From positions 1-7,650 of the forward strand of contig JAJYPZ010000045.1 of assembly GCA_021794855.1 (NCBI GenBank): DNA of 7,650 bases. Reading direction: 5' to 3'. Source of the DNA: Pseudomonadota bacterium (GTDB lineage Bacteria > Pseudomonadota > Gammaproteobacteria > Burkholderiales > Sulfuriferulaceae). A program made the position numbers and the translations under genes. The notes under the pieces are model-generated. The model saw nothing but the letters and a program-made list of their open reading frames with translations. It was not told the DNA's origin and did not search any database. Below are positions 1-6,205 of this stretch, one piece after another. The first letter of the stretch is position 1, and each line of letters opens with the position of its first letter.

Positions 1-691
1 TCATGGCTACCAGCAAAATGGTCAACGCAATCTCGTTAGGCGTTTTTTGCCGTTTCGCGCCTTCGACCATCGCGATCATACGGTCGAGAAAGCTCTCTCC
101 CGGATTCGTACTGATCCGGATCACCAGCCAGTCCGATAAGACACGCGTGCCTCCGGTAACCGAGGAAAAATCGCCGCCCGATTCCCGGATTACCGGGGCG
201 GATTCTCCGGTAATCGCGCTTTCATCGACTGAAGCTACGCCTTCGATAACATCGCCGTCGGCGGGAATGAATTCTCCCGTGCTGACCAGCACGATATCGT
301 TCCGGCGCAAGCTGGCGCTGGAAATCATAGTGTATTCGGCGTCTTGGCGCGGTGTCAGCAGTTTTTTGGCTGCGATGTCCTGTTTGGCTTTCCGCAACGA
401 TGCTGCCTGAGCACGGCTCCTGCCCTCGGCAATAGCTTCGGCGAAGTTGGCGAATAATACGGTAAACCAGAGCCAGAGCGTAATGGCGAGAATGAATCCG
501 GTCCTGGCTTCGCCGTGACCGGCGAGGGCCTGAAAATAAAGCATCGTAGTCAGCAAACTGCCAATCCAGACGACGAACATGACCGGGTTTTTCATCTGCT
601 GCCGCGGATTCAATTTTTTGAAGGCATCGAGCCAAGCTCGCCGCACGATAGCGCCGTCAAACAGGGTGTTGGGTTGGGTTCTCGTAGTCAT
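1..691 (-). CDS. kdpB: Potassium-transporting P-type ATPase, subunit KdpB (5' part, runs off the window)
   Basis: This is the catalytic ATP-hydrolysing subunit of the KdpFABC inner-membrane potassium pump. Only the first 230 codons are present, against roughly 680 for the family, so the phosphorylation (DKTGT) and nucleotide-binding domains lie beyond the left edge. Visible are two hydrophobic helices (about residues 36-57 and 64-84), the conserved stretch [18 protein letters not shown], and the actuator domain with the dephosphorylation loop TGES at 161-164. In E. coli KdpB the equivalent serine (Ser162) is a known inhibitory phosphorylation site, and it is kept here as Ser164. The segment ends in [12 protein letters not shown], the family sequence entering the next helix. 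The ATG at 691 is preceded by GGAG at 699-702, seven bases away, and this site touches the kdpA stop codon, which suggests coupled translation. The reading frame is intact. Confidence 0.97.
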   Translation of the reverse strand, partial: MTTRTQPNTLFDGAIVRRAWLDAFKKLNPRQQMKNPVMFVVWIGSLLTTMLYFQALAGHGEARTGFILAITLWLWFTVLFANFAEAIAEGRSRAQAASLRKAKQDIAAKKLLTPRQDAEYTMISSASLRRNDIVLVSTGEFIPADGDVIEGVASVDESAITGESAPVIRESGGDFSSVTGGTRVLSDWLVIRISTNPGESFLDRMIAMVEGAKRQKTPNEIALTILLVAM

Positions 692-701
692 GATAATTCT
701 C

Positions 702-2510
702 CTAATGCGCATCGATCATGGTCAGATGCTCGACGATTGGCCCCAGGCCCAAAGCCGGAATGAAGTTAAGCGCACCGACCAGTATTACCGTCCCGATCAG
801 TAACATGACAAATAGCGGCGTATGCGTAGCCATCGTACCGGCACCTGCAGGAATGCGTTTTTTGGCTGCTAGCGAACCGGCGAGCGCAAGTACCGGGATC
901 ATCAGCCAGATGCGGCCGAAGAACATCGCAATGGCGAGTACCGTATTGTAAAAGGGCGTATTCGCCGACAGGCCGGCAAAAGCGCTGCCGTTATTGCCTG
1001 CTGCTGAAGAAAATGCATAGAGGATTTCGCTGAAACCGTGCGCGCCGGGATTGGCGACCCCTGCCTTGCCGACATCGAGCAGTACGGCTAATGCGGTTCC
1101 ACACAGAATCAGAAAAGGCGGGATCAGAATAACCAGCGACGCCATCTGGATATCGAATGTGCCGATTTTTTTGCCTATGTATTCCGGCGTGCGGCCGATC
1201 ATGAGACCGGCAATAAATACTGCGACAACTACATAAATCAACATGCCGTACAGCCCCGACCCAACGCCGCCGAATATCACTTCGCCGAGCTGGATCAGCC
1301 ATAAAGGAACCAATCCCCCCATCGGCATGAACGAATCGTGCATACTGTTTACGGCACCGCAGGACGCCGCGGTAGTAACGGTGGCGAACAGCGCGGAATT
1401 AACTATGCCGAAGCGGGTTTCCTTGCCTTCCATATTGCCGCCCGCTTGCAAACTCGATGCTGTCTGATCGACCCCCAGCAATGCGAAAGCGGGATTGCCC
1501 GCCTGTTCCGATATTTCCGCCAGCGCCAGCATGGCGACGAAAATCAGCATCATGGCGGCGAATATGGCCCAGCCTTGACGCGTATCGCCGACCATCGCGC
1601 CGAAGGTGTAGCAGAGTCCCGCTGGAATCAGAAATATCGCCAGCATTTGCATAAAATTGGTTAACGGCGTGGGGTTTTCGTACGGGTGCGCTGAATTGGC
1701 ATTGAAAAATCCGCCGCCGTTGGTGCCGATCATTTTGATTGCTTCCTGCGTAGCAACGGGACCGAGCGCCAGCGTTTGTTCCTGCGTCTGCGCTTTTTCC
1801 GTTACCGGATTACCGGCGGCGTCTTTTATGGGATTACCCGCCGCATCCGTTTTCGGATTGTCGTAGCTTACGCTTTCGATCGTATGAACCGTTCGGTAGG
1901 AGGCGAGAGTCTGTACTACGCCCTGACTGACGAATACCAGCGCCAGCAAGATCGAAAGCGGCAACAAAATATAGAGGACGCTGCGCGTCATATCTACCCA
2001 GAAATTACCGATAGTGCCTGCGGTATGGCGGGCAAAACCGCGTATGAATGCTATCGCCACCGCCATGCCGCTGGCGGCTGAGAGAAAATTCTGCACAGTC
2101 AGGCCGGACATCTGCGTGAAATAGCTCATCGTCGATTCACCGGCATATCCCTGCCAGTCGGTATTGGTCACAAAACTAACGGCGGTATTGAACGATGAGT
2201 CGGCTGACACTGCGTTAAAATGTTGTGGATTGAATGGCAAATAACCTTGTAGACGTTGCAGGGCGTATAACGCAAGCATCCCGACCAGACTGAACCATAA
2301 CAGGGCAACGGCGTATTCTGTCCAGCGCATTTCATGTTCCGGTTCAATCCCGCAGAGCCGGTAAAAAAACCTTTCTGCCGGGGCAATCCAGCGCATAACG
2401 ACGGGAATATTACCCTCGTAAATGTGTGTCATGTATTTGCCTGTCGGCTTCGTCAGCAATAAAATCGTGCCGACAAACAAGGCGATTTGCAGCAGGCTGT
2501 TCGAGGTCAT
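702..2510 (-). CDS. kdpA: Potassium-transporting ATPase, potassium-binding subunit KdpA
   Basis: KdpA is the channel-like membrane subunit that selects and binds potassium before it passes to KdpB. The 602-residue protein is intact and polytopic. All four selectivity-filter segments typical of the family are visible: [11 protein letters not shown] (115-125), GTNGGGFF (262-269), AASCGAV (381-387) and [10 protein letters not shown] (504-513). Gln120 and Gly265 correspond by eye to E. coli Gln116 and Gly232, both linked to potassium affinity or selectivity. The protein is about 45 residues longer than the 557-residue E. coli protein. About 29 of these form an insertion (roughly 216-246) in the loop before filter 2, with a duplicated DAAGNP unit. 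The ATG at 2510 overlaps the kdpF stop (ATGA) and has GGAG at 2519-2522, eight bases upstream. The stop lies ten bases before kdpB. Cotranscription with kdpF and kdpB is clear from spacing. Confidence 0.98.
   Translation of the reverse strand: MTSNSLLQIALFVGTILLLTKPTGKYMTHIYEGNIPVVMRWIAPAERFFYRLCGIEPEHEMRWTEYAVALLWFSLVGMLALYALQRLQGYLPFNPQHFNAVSADSSFNTAVSFVTNTDWQGYAGESTMSYFTQMSGLTVQNFLSAASGMAVAIAFIRGFARHTAGTIGNFWVDMTRSVLYILLPLSILLALVFVSQGVVQTLASYRTVHTIESVSYDNPKTDAAGNPIKDAAGNPVTEKAQTQEQTLALGPVATQEAIKMIGTNGGGFFNANSAHPYENPTPLTNFMQMLAIFLIPAGLCYTFGAMVGDTRQGWAIFAAMMLIFVAMLALAEISEQAGNPAFALLGVDQTASSLQAGGNMEGKETRFGIVNSALFATVTTAASCGAVNSMHDSFMPMGGLVPLWLIQLGEVIFGGVGSGLYGMLIYVVVAVFIAGLMIGRTPEYIGKKIGTFDIQMASLVILIPPFLILCGTALAVLLDVGKAGVANPGAHGFSEILYAFSSAAGNNGSAFAGLSANTPFYNTVLAIAMFFGRIWLMIPVLALAGSLAAKKRIPAGAGTMATHTPLFVMLLIGTVILVGALNFIPALGLGPIVEHLTMIDAH
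1800..1854 (-). repeat. Two-copy 24-bp tandem repeat inside kdpA (DAAGNPxx units)
   Basis: On the plus strand, 1807-1830 and 1831-1854 are adjacent 24-base copies that match at 17 of 24 positions; both begin GGATTACC. In the protein this gives DAAGNPIK followed by DAAGNPVT (residues 222-237), inside the loop insertion before selectivity filter 2. A third NP eight residues earlier (NPKT, 218-221) hints at an older unit. Because the unit is a multiple of three, copy-number change would keep the frame. Confidence 0.8.
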
Positions 2511-2599
2511 GAGAAGATCTCCGGTTTAAGTAACGCGATGACGAGATAGATCAGCAAGCCGACGGCGATACCGCCGCTTAAAATGTATATCCAGGTCAT
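2507..2599 (-). CDS. kdpF: KdpF, small accessory subunit of the potassium pump
   Basis: This 30-residue hydrophobic peptide begins MTWIYILSGG and ends [12 protein letters not shown]. KdpF proteins are about 29 residues long, form one transmembrane helix that packs against KdpA, and stabilise the KdpFABC complex. The pattern of a hydrophobic helix followed by YLVIALL-KPE-F at the C-terminus matches the family, as does its place directly before kdpA. The ATG at 2599 has GAGAGG at 2606-2611, six bases upstream. Its TGA (2507-2509) overlaps the kdpA ATG as ATGA, so translation is probably coupled. Its own ATG overlaps the stop of the small gene upstream in the same way. Confidence 0.92.
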   Translation of the reverse strand: MTWIYILSGGIAVGLLIYLVIALLKPEIFS

Positions 2600-2688
2600 G
2601 ACGAACCTCTCATTTTTTCGCAAAGGGATACCAGTCTGATCGACACTGCGAAGAGGGCCGCGATGAGTCCAACATAGAACATATCCAT
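2596..2688 (-). CDS. Small single-helix membrane protein leading the kdp operon
   Basis: A 30-codon frame starts MDMFYVGLIAALFAVSIRLV and ends in the charged tail CEKMRGSS. It has one hydrophobic segment (about residues 3-22). It resembles KdpF in size and topology but lacks the KdpF C-terminal pattern, so it is not a simple KdpF duplicate. Three observations support it as a real gene. GGAG lies at 2696-2699, seven bases before the ATG. It is the first frame after the probable kdp promoter. Its TGA overlaps the kdpF ATG as ATGA, repeating the kdpF-kdpA overlap. From memory, short one-helix proteins of this kind precede kdpF in other bacterial kdp operons, but I know no assigned function. It may be an accessory or assembly peptide of the pump; that is inference. 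Confidence 0.72.
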   Translation of the reverse strand: MDMFYVGLIAALFAVSIRLVSLCEKMRGSS

Positions 2689-2718
2689 TTGATTTCTCCA
2701 GAAGATTGCCTGGAATTG

Positions 2719-2785
2719 ATAATAGCTAGCGGAAAATAAAAAAGACGTAAAGAATGCTGACGAAAATGTAAAGATTTCGTAAAGA
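2719..2785 (-). promoter_or_regulatory. Probable kdp promoter with KdpE-type direct repeats
   Basis: Read toward kdp, three identical TCTTTAC elements (GTAAAGA on the plus strand) lie at 2747-2753, 2768-2774 and 2779-2785. Their spacings of 21 and 11 bases are close to two turns and one turn of DNA. Head-to-tail repeats about 11 bases apart are the usual target of OmpR/PhoB-class regulators, and KdpE, the activator of kdp operons, belongs to that class. A TATTAT -10 candidate sits at 2719-2724, some 30 bases before the first start codon. The correctly spaced -35 position matches poorly, as expected for an activator-dependent promoter. KdpD and KdpE are not in the window, so the regulator is inferred. 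Confidence 0.55.
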
Positions 2786-2896
2786 AAGGGAAATGCGTTA
2801 TCGCGTTTCAGGGAAAGACTTTTATGACAGAACTGAAAGACGGACAGTTAATATCCGGGCAAACGTGTTTTTCGAGGGATAGCTGGTGGAACGATC

Positions 2897-2942
2897 AAAA
2901 AGTGCGAAACGGAACGGCAACCGATATCGATGCCAGTTCCGT
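2897..2942 (-). terminator. Hairpin terminator of the sigma/anti-sigma operon
   Basis: Twenty bases after the anti-sigma stop, the minus strand can form a hairpin of ACGGAACTGGCA with TGCCGTTCCGT: 11 base pairs with one bulged base. The loop holds the palindrome CGATATCG (2922-2929). It is followed by TTTCGCACTTTTT (2897-2909). The T-run is imperfect and slightly distant, but position and strand fit a Rho-independent terminator separating this operon from kdp. Confidence 0.6.
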
Positions 2943-2962
2943 CTGCGATCCATAACGCGCTT

Positions 2963-3697
2963 TTAAACTCGGACGTAATCCCAGCCTTCTTTTACCCGTT
3001 TGCTGATTTCTCCCAGCGCTGACGTGGCAATCAGTGTTTCGGGCAATAAGTGTACGTCAATCCCGGTTTTTTGCAGCGCATTGAGCGAGAGATTGCACGC
3101 ATAGACATGCAGGTTTTCATATTTCGCTTGCATCGTTGTCAAACGAGATTTGAATGCCGGCCGGTCGGCTCTCAGCAAGTCGAGGCCGCCGCCGTTGGCG
3201 ATAATTTCCAATTCCAAAGGTTGTCTGTTTTCACGGTAACTTTTAAGCAGACTTTCCGCTTCATCCAACGCCATTTTTATTCTAACCGGATTGGAATTGC
3301 TGACTTGCACTATGATTTTAGAAGGGTCGGCAGCAATATTGTTGTCCTGGATGGTTTTAATGAGGAAAGCTGTTTTTTGATAAGAAGCAACGGAATTTTG
3401 CGTGGTAAACATCCAGCAAATTGCGCTTCCGAAGACCAGGAACGCCAGCGAGGCGGCGAGGCAATAGGAGTACAGGCCAAACCGGCGACGCGGCAGTTTG
3501 TCCGTTTGAGCTGCCGGGGAAGCAGTAACGGGATAAGCATGCTGCAGTAATTCTTTCAGATTGTGCATTTCGCAGACGCGCGCTTTGAGCGGATCATCCT
3601 GTTCCAAAATCTGGAAAAGGCGACTTTTGTCGCTTTCGGTCAATTCGTTATCGAGAAATGAGTGCAGCAGTTCGTCCGAAATATTTTGATCTTTCAT
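2963..3697 (-). CDS. Membrane anti-sigma factor with C-terminal DsrE-like domain
   Basis: The 244-residue protein has three parts. Residues 1-55 (ISDELLHSFLDNELTESDKS and onward) match the N-terminal sigma-binding segment of ECF anti-sigma factors, but the zinc-binding HxxxCxxC motif is absent; only His12, Cys42 and His45 are nearby. Residues 75-97 form one transmembrane helix after a basic stretch (PRRR, 69-72), which predicts an outward-facing C-terminus. Residues 126-244 resemble the DsrE/DsrF-like fold: an opening strand KIIVQVSNSNP, a helix NALDEAESLL-like segment (MALDEAESLL, 142-151), IANGGGLDLL, a conserved-position cysteine (Cys201) in YACNLSLNAL, and the ending EGWDYVRV. DsrE proteins handle sulfur or act as partner-binding domains, usually in the cytoplasm, so a periplasmic copy on an anti-sigma factor is unusual. 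The ATG at 3697 overlaps the sigma stop by one base (TAATG), with AAGGA seven bases upstream. It presumably holds the sigma factor at the membrane until a signal arrives. Confidence 0.82.
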   Translation of the reverse strand: MKDQNISDELLHSFLDNELTESDKSRLFQILEQDDPLKARVCEMHNLKELLQHAYPVTASPAAQTDKLPRRRFGLYSYCLAASLAFLVFGSAICWMFTTQNSVASYQKTAFLIKTIQDNNIAADPSKIIVQVSNSNPVRIKMALDEAESLLKSYRENRQPLELEIIANGGGLDLLRADRPAFKSRLTTMQAKYENLHVYACNLSLNALQKTGIDVHLLPETLIATSALGEISKRVKEGWDYVRV

Positions 3698-4257
3698 TAT
3701 TTTATCCTTTTCAAAAGATTGTTTTTTACCGGGATTTCGGGTGCATGTTCTTTAAGCAGCAATTGCAGGCATATCCGGGCCCGGCATAGCCGGCTCATTA
3801 CCGTACCGATAGGTATGGCCAGAATTTCTCCGACTTCGGCATAAGAAAATTCCGCCAGATCGACCAGGGTAACGACCTGACGCTGGCCAATAGGCAGCTT
3901 TGCCACCGCATCGCGCACCCGCCGGACGATTTGAGACTGGGAATGATAGTCTTCCGGAGTGGTGCTGTCCGCATACAGCGATTCATCCATCGTTTCGATA
4001 TCGTCCATTTCGCGCTGCTTCCGATAATAATCTCTCCAGCAATTCGTCATTATTTTGAATAGCCAGCTATTGAACTGCGCTGGATCTCGCAATTCTTTCA
4101 GAGACTTGATGCCTTTCGTCAACGCTTCCTGTACCAGATCCTCGGCCAGAGCGGAGTTATGGCACCAGGAATAAGCGGTTCGATATAACTTTGGCCGAAT
4201 TTGCCTGAACTCGCGTTCAAAGGAATTCGCTCCGCACAGCAAAGTGAAAATAGTCAT
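3697..4257 (-). CDS. ECF-family RNA polymerase sigma factor
   Basis: This protein directs RNA polymerase to a small set of promoters, under control of the anti-sigma gene that follows with a one-base overlap. With the start chosen here it has 186 residues, a normal ECF length. Region 2 runs from RPKLYRTAYSWC through AEDLVQEAL (core-binding helix) to FNSWLFKIMTNCWRDYYRKQ, which includes the -10 recognition helix. Region 4 runs from LPIGQRQVVTLVDLAEFSY to IPIGTVMSRLCRAR, the helix-turn-helix for the -35 element. A longer frame is open to an ATG at 4326. I prefer 4257 because the extra 23 residues do not look like sigma sequence, carry rare codons (ATA, AGG), have no clear ribosome site, and overlie a strong inverted repeat. 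The 4257 start also has only a distant AGGGA (13 bases), so the start is uncertain. The ECF subgroup and targets cannot be told from sequence alone. Confidence 0.93.
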   Translation of the reverse strand: MTIFTLLCGANSFEREFRQIRPKLYRTAYSWCHNSALAEDLVQEALTKGIKSLKELRDPAQFNSWLFKIMTNCWRDYYRKQREMDDIETMDESLYADSTTPEDYHSQSQIVRRVRDAVAKLPIGQRQVVTLVDLAEFSYAEVGEILAIPIGTVMSRLCRARICLQLLLKEHAPEIPVKNNLLKRIK

Positions 4258-4299
4258 GATGGGGGCGTCATCCCTGATTATGGTTTTTGTATAAATATA

Positions 4300-4377
4300 G
4301 ACGGAAGTTACGCTCGAATATTCCATTTTTAATCTTTAATCGACAAAAAATGGAATAAAGGTGTTTATCCTTCCGTC
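4300..4377. repeat. Composite inverted repeat upstream of the sigma gene
   Basis: Two boxes occur on each strand in mirror order. On the plus strand GACGGAAG (4300-4307) is followed after 11 bases by TATTCCATTTTT (4319-4330). After a 15-base centre comes AAAAATGGAATA (4346-4357), then 12 bases, then CTTCCGTC (4370-4377). Both box pairs are perfect reverse complements (8 and 12 base pairs), while the spacers are unrelated. Conserved boxes with free spacers suggest protein-binding or promoter elements more than a simple hairpin. GGAAG resembles the -35 core of many ECF promoters, so self-control by the neighbouring sigma factor is possible. If translation began at 4326, the start codon would lie in one inner arm. 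Confidence 0.75.
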
Positions 4378-4380
4378 CTA

Positions 4381-4425
4381 GTACGGTAGCACAAAATAAA
4401 AAGGGGTGCTGGAGGGCTATCGTAC
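4381..4425. repeat. Inverted repeat, possible hairpin, in the sigma-porin intergenic region
   Basis: GTACGGTAGC (4381-4390) faces GCTATCGTAC (4416-4425). Nine of ten positions pair and the tenth is a G-U pair if the plus strand is transcribed. Two competing shorter pairings share these arms: AGCAC/GTGCT (4388-4392 with 4406-4410) and GCTAT/ATAGC (4416-4420 with 4426-4430). It begins three bases after the larger composite repeat. Its role is unknown. Confidence 0.55.
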
Positions 4426-4652
4426 ATAGCAATATCGTTGTGGGAGTCGTTTTATTTTAACAAGATGCCGGTAATTGTTTTACTGCTGCAGTAAGGGCAG
4501 TCAACGAGACGCCAAAATAATGCACACCTCTCTGCTTCGCCTTCATTTTGATTGATAGCGGGATATGTCGCGCTTTGTCAAAAACGTATCTGCAAATTGA
4601 TGGCGTCCATTTTTAGGCGCATCAATCGATTATTAATAATTGTATAAAAAAT
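4426..4652 (+). promoter_or_regulatory. Leader and presumed promoter region of the porin-like gene
   Basis: No gene is visible here, and together with the repeats to its left it makes a roughly 400-base non-coding stretch between divergent genes. It holds the near-perfect palindrome TACTGC-T-GCAGTA (4481-4493), a hairpin with arms AGCGGGA and TCGCGCT (4557-4574, one mismatch), the inverted pair ATTGATG/CATCAAT (4596-4602 and 4620-4626), and the 12-base AT-rich palindrome ATTATTAATAAT (4629-4640). The bases at 4621-4632 match the IHF core ATCAANNNNTTR. I find no convincing -35/-10 pair, so the porin promoter may be a non-housekeeping one. Confidence 0.4.
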
Positions 4653-4659
4653 GGAGGAG
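4653..4659 (+). promoter_or_regulatory. Strong ribosome binding site that fixes the porin start
   Basis: GGAGGAG lies seven bases before the ATG at 4667. An upstream in-frame ATG at 4640 would place this site inside the coding region and would put charged residues (YKKWRSH) before the signal peptide, so 4667 is the better start. Confidence 0.85.
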
Positions 4660-4666
4660 TCACGTA

Positions 4667-6040
4667 ATGAAAAGTAAAAATACCGTCAGATTCGATAGCA
4701 TGTTGCGCAGCATTTTGACGCTGGGTATCGTTATCAATGTCTGCCCTCAGGCGGAAGCGGCGAACTGGTTCCAGACGCAGACCATTGCCGATCCGGCCTG
4801 GGGGGCCGGACAAATCATGGGATTTATCGAACCGGCGTATAGCGCATTCCAGAATTCGCCTACACAGCCTTTCGGCTATACGCCGAAAGCCGATCTGGTT
4901 TCGGCGCCGGTAAACGCTACCTCGGGGTTGAATACGCAAAGGATACGACCGATCTTGCGTGGACTGATCAATCCGGATATTTCCTATTTTCTGGCGGCCG
5001 AGGCATCTCCTAGCGCTTATACTTATTCATTCGGTAATTACGCGCCCAGACTGGTGGATGCGGACCTGACATTCAGCAATTACATCCCCGGCGCGCGGAT
5101 CGTGGTCGGTATAATTCGTCCACCCGGTTCGGAAGGAGCCTCGGAAGCCTGTCTGGCGTATAACTTTCTGGACGTCACCCCTACGGTTATCAATCAACTG
5201 GCACAACCCAATTTCTGGGTCGCCGACGGGCATTATGCACAGGTCGGACATACCGGTGGCTATTCGGTGCCCGGCTCGCAGCTTTCCGGCAATAACGGCT
5301 TTCGCTATCCCGGTATCGAAGCGACCGACTGGTTCGAACTCAGCCCTACGCTCGAAGTAGCGTACGGTGTCATGGTCGGCGATTACGGCCGGCAGTTCGA
5401 AGCGCAAACTTCCAACGGTACCATCGCTTCGGGTCGACTCCAGGCATCGTACCTGTTCAACGGCAATACCGGCGGAATTTTCCGCAGCGACATTACCGGT
5501 TTTATCTGGTACCAGCAATCCGATCCCACGCTCAACGGCGTATCCAATACCATGATACGCGATGGTTTCGGTGCGACCTACCGGCAGAATTACATGACAA
5601 AATGGGGCAAAAGCCTGAAAGCGGAATATGTGTACGGCTCCGGAAATATCGAAGCGCCCGGAACCTTCCAGAATGAGCCCGGGTTGACGAAAAATCAGTA
5701 CACGACCACTTTTTATACCGGTACCAGTAACACGGCATCCGGTTACGACATTTCCGGCGGTCTGTTTTTTACGCCGCATCTCGAACTGACGGTACGCTAC
5801 GATTATTACGACAGACTGCCCAATATGGCGTATGCCGGCCTGGAACGTCAATTCAGCAATATAGGCGCCGGTCTGCAGTATCACTTCACGCCCAGAACAA
5901 AACTGGTCATAGACGATTTCGATCGGCGCGTCTACATTCCGAACAAAGGCAGTTTGTCGGGAGTAGCCTATTCGAATGCCACCAGCGTGGTGGATGCTGT
6001 GGGTAACGAATTCGATATCTGGGCCAATATCGAGTTTTGA
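4667..6040 (+). CDS. Outer-membrane beta-barrel porin-like protein
   Basis: The 457-residue precursor starts MKSKNTVRF, followed by a hydrophobic core (about 12-25) and a signal-peptidase I site AEA-ANW near residues 29-34. The cysteine at 26 lacks a lipobox, so it is not a lipoprotein. The mature part is rich in alternating aromatic and polar strands with Gly/Asn/Ser loops, for example FRSDITGFIWYQQ, GLFFTPHLELTVRYDYYDR and IGAGLQYHFTPRTKLVIDDF. It ends FDIWANIEF, with the terminal Phe expected by the BAM assembly machinery. These features support a secreted outer-membrane barrel of porin size. I do not recognise the exact family; similarity to phosphate/polyanion-type porins is only an impression, and the substrate is unknown. 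It diverges from the sigma/anti-sigma operon across a repeat-rich region, which makes control by that sigma factor a reasonable but unproven idea. Confidence 0.8.
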   Translation: MKSKNTVRFDSMLRSILTLGIVINVCPQAEAANWFQTQTIADPAWGAGQIMGFIEPAYSAFQNSPTQPFGYTPKADLVSAPVNATSGLNTQRIRPILRGLINPDISYFLAAEASPSAYTYSFGNYAPRLVDADLTFSNYIPGARIVVGIIRPPGSEGASEACLAYNFLDVTPTVINQLAQPNFWVADGHYAQVGHTGGYSVPGSQLSGNNGFRYPGIEATDWFELSPTLEVAYGVMVGDYGRQFEAQTSNGTIASGRLQASYLFNGNTGGIFRSDITGFIWYQQSDPTLNGVSNTMIRDGFGATYRQNYMTKWGKSLKAEYVYGSGNIEAPGTFQNEPGLTKNQYTTTFYTGTSNTASGYDISGGLFFTPHLELTVRYDYYDRLPNMAYAGLERQFSNIGAGLQYHFTPRTKLVIDDFDRRVYIPNKGSLSGVAYSNATSVVDAVGNEFDIWANIEF

Positions 6041-6061
6041 TAATGGATAATAAAGCGATTG

Positions 6062-6134
6062 CTGCGGGTCGATAGCGCGTCGTTATTAAAACGAAGCGCT
6101 ATTGACAATGCATTTTAATGGCAAGATCCCGCAG
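6062..6134. terminator. Nested hairpins between the convergent porin and HPD-protein genes
   Basis: The inner hairpin pairs 6069-6084 with 6090-6105 around a five-base loop ATTAA: 14 Watson-Crick pairs, one G-U and one mismatch. An outer pair, CTGCGGG (6062-6068) with CCCGCAG (6128-6134), can enclose it. Its place just after the porin stop and between converging genes suggests transcription termination or mRNA 3'-end protection. There is no T-run directly after the stem on either strand (only CATTTTAA a few bases on, plus strand), so it is not a textbook Rho-independent terminator. A further small palindrome, GCGATA-TG-TATCGC, lies at 6141-6154. Confidence 0.5.
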
Positions 6135-6205
6135 GCTGTTGCGATATGTATCGCAGTGATGAAAATATTTGCCGGGTAAAAGCGGGGGTGCGGATCAGAA
6201 TCCGG

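Noticed and set aside
222..635. 137-codon frame within kdpB on the same strand
   Set aside because: The kdpB frame over the same bases matches conserved KdpB sequence including TGES; the other frame is arginine-rich noise.
2824..2955. 43-codon plus-strand frame (MTELKDGQLISG...) between kdp and the anti-sigma gene
   Set aside because: It has only a poorly spaced AGGGA, runs through the probable terminator hairpin, and its product shows no helix, motif or family pattern.
3050..3550. 166-codon open frame antisense to the anti-sigma gene
   Set aside because: It lies wholly inside a gene with clear domains and a coupled start; no ribosome site or recognisable product.
4258..4326. N-terminal extension of the sigma factor to the ATG at 4326
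   Set aside because: The added 23 residues are not sigma-like, use rare codons, lack a ribosome site and overlap the composite inverted repeat. It is not fully excluded.
5027..5884. 285-codon open frame antisense to the porin-like gene
   Set aside because: The plus-strand gene has a signal peptide, strong ribosome site and barrel-type C-terminus, while the antisense product has no recognisable domain. It is a shadow of biased codon use.
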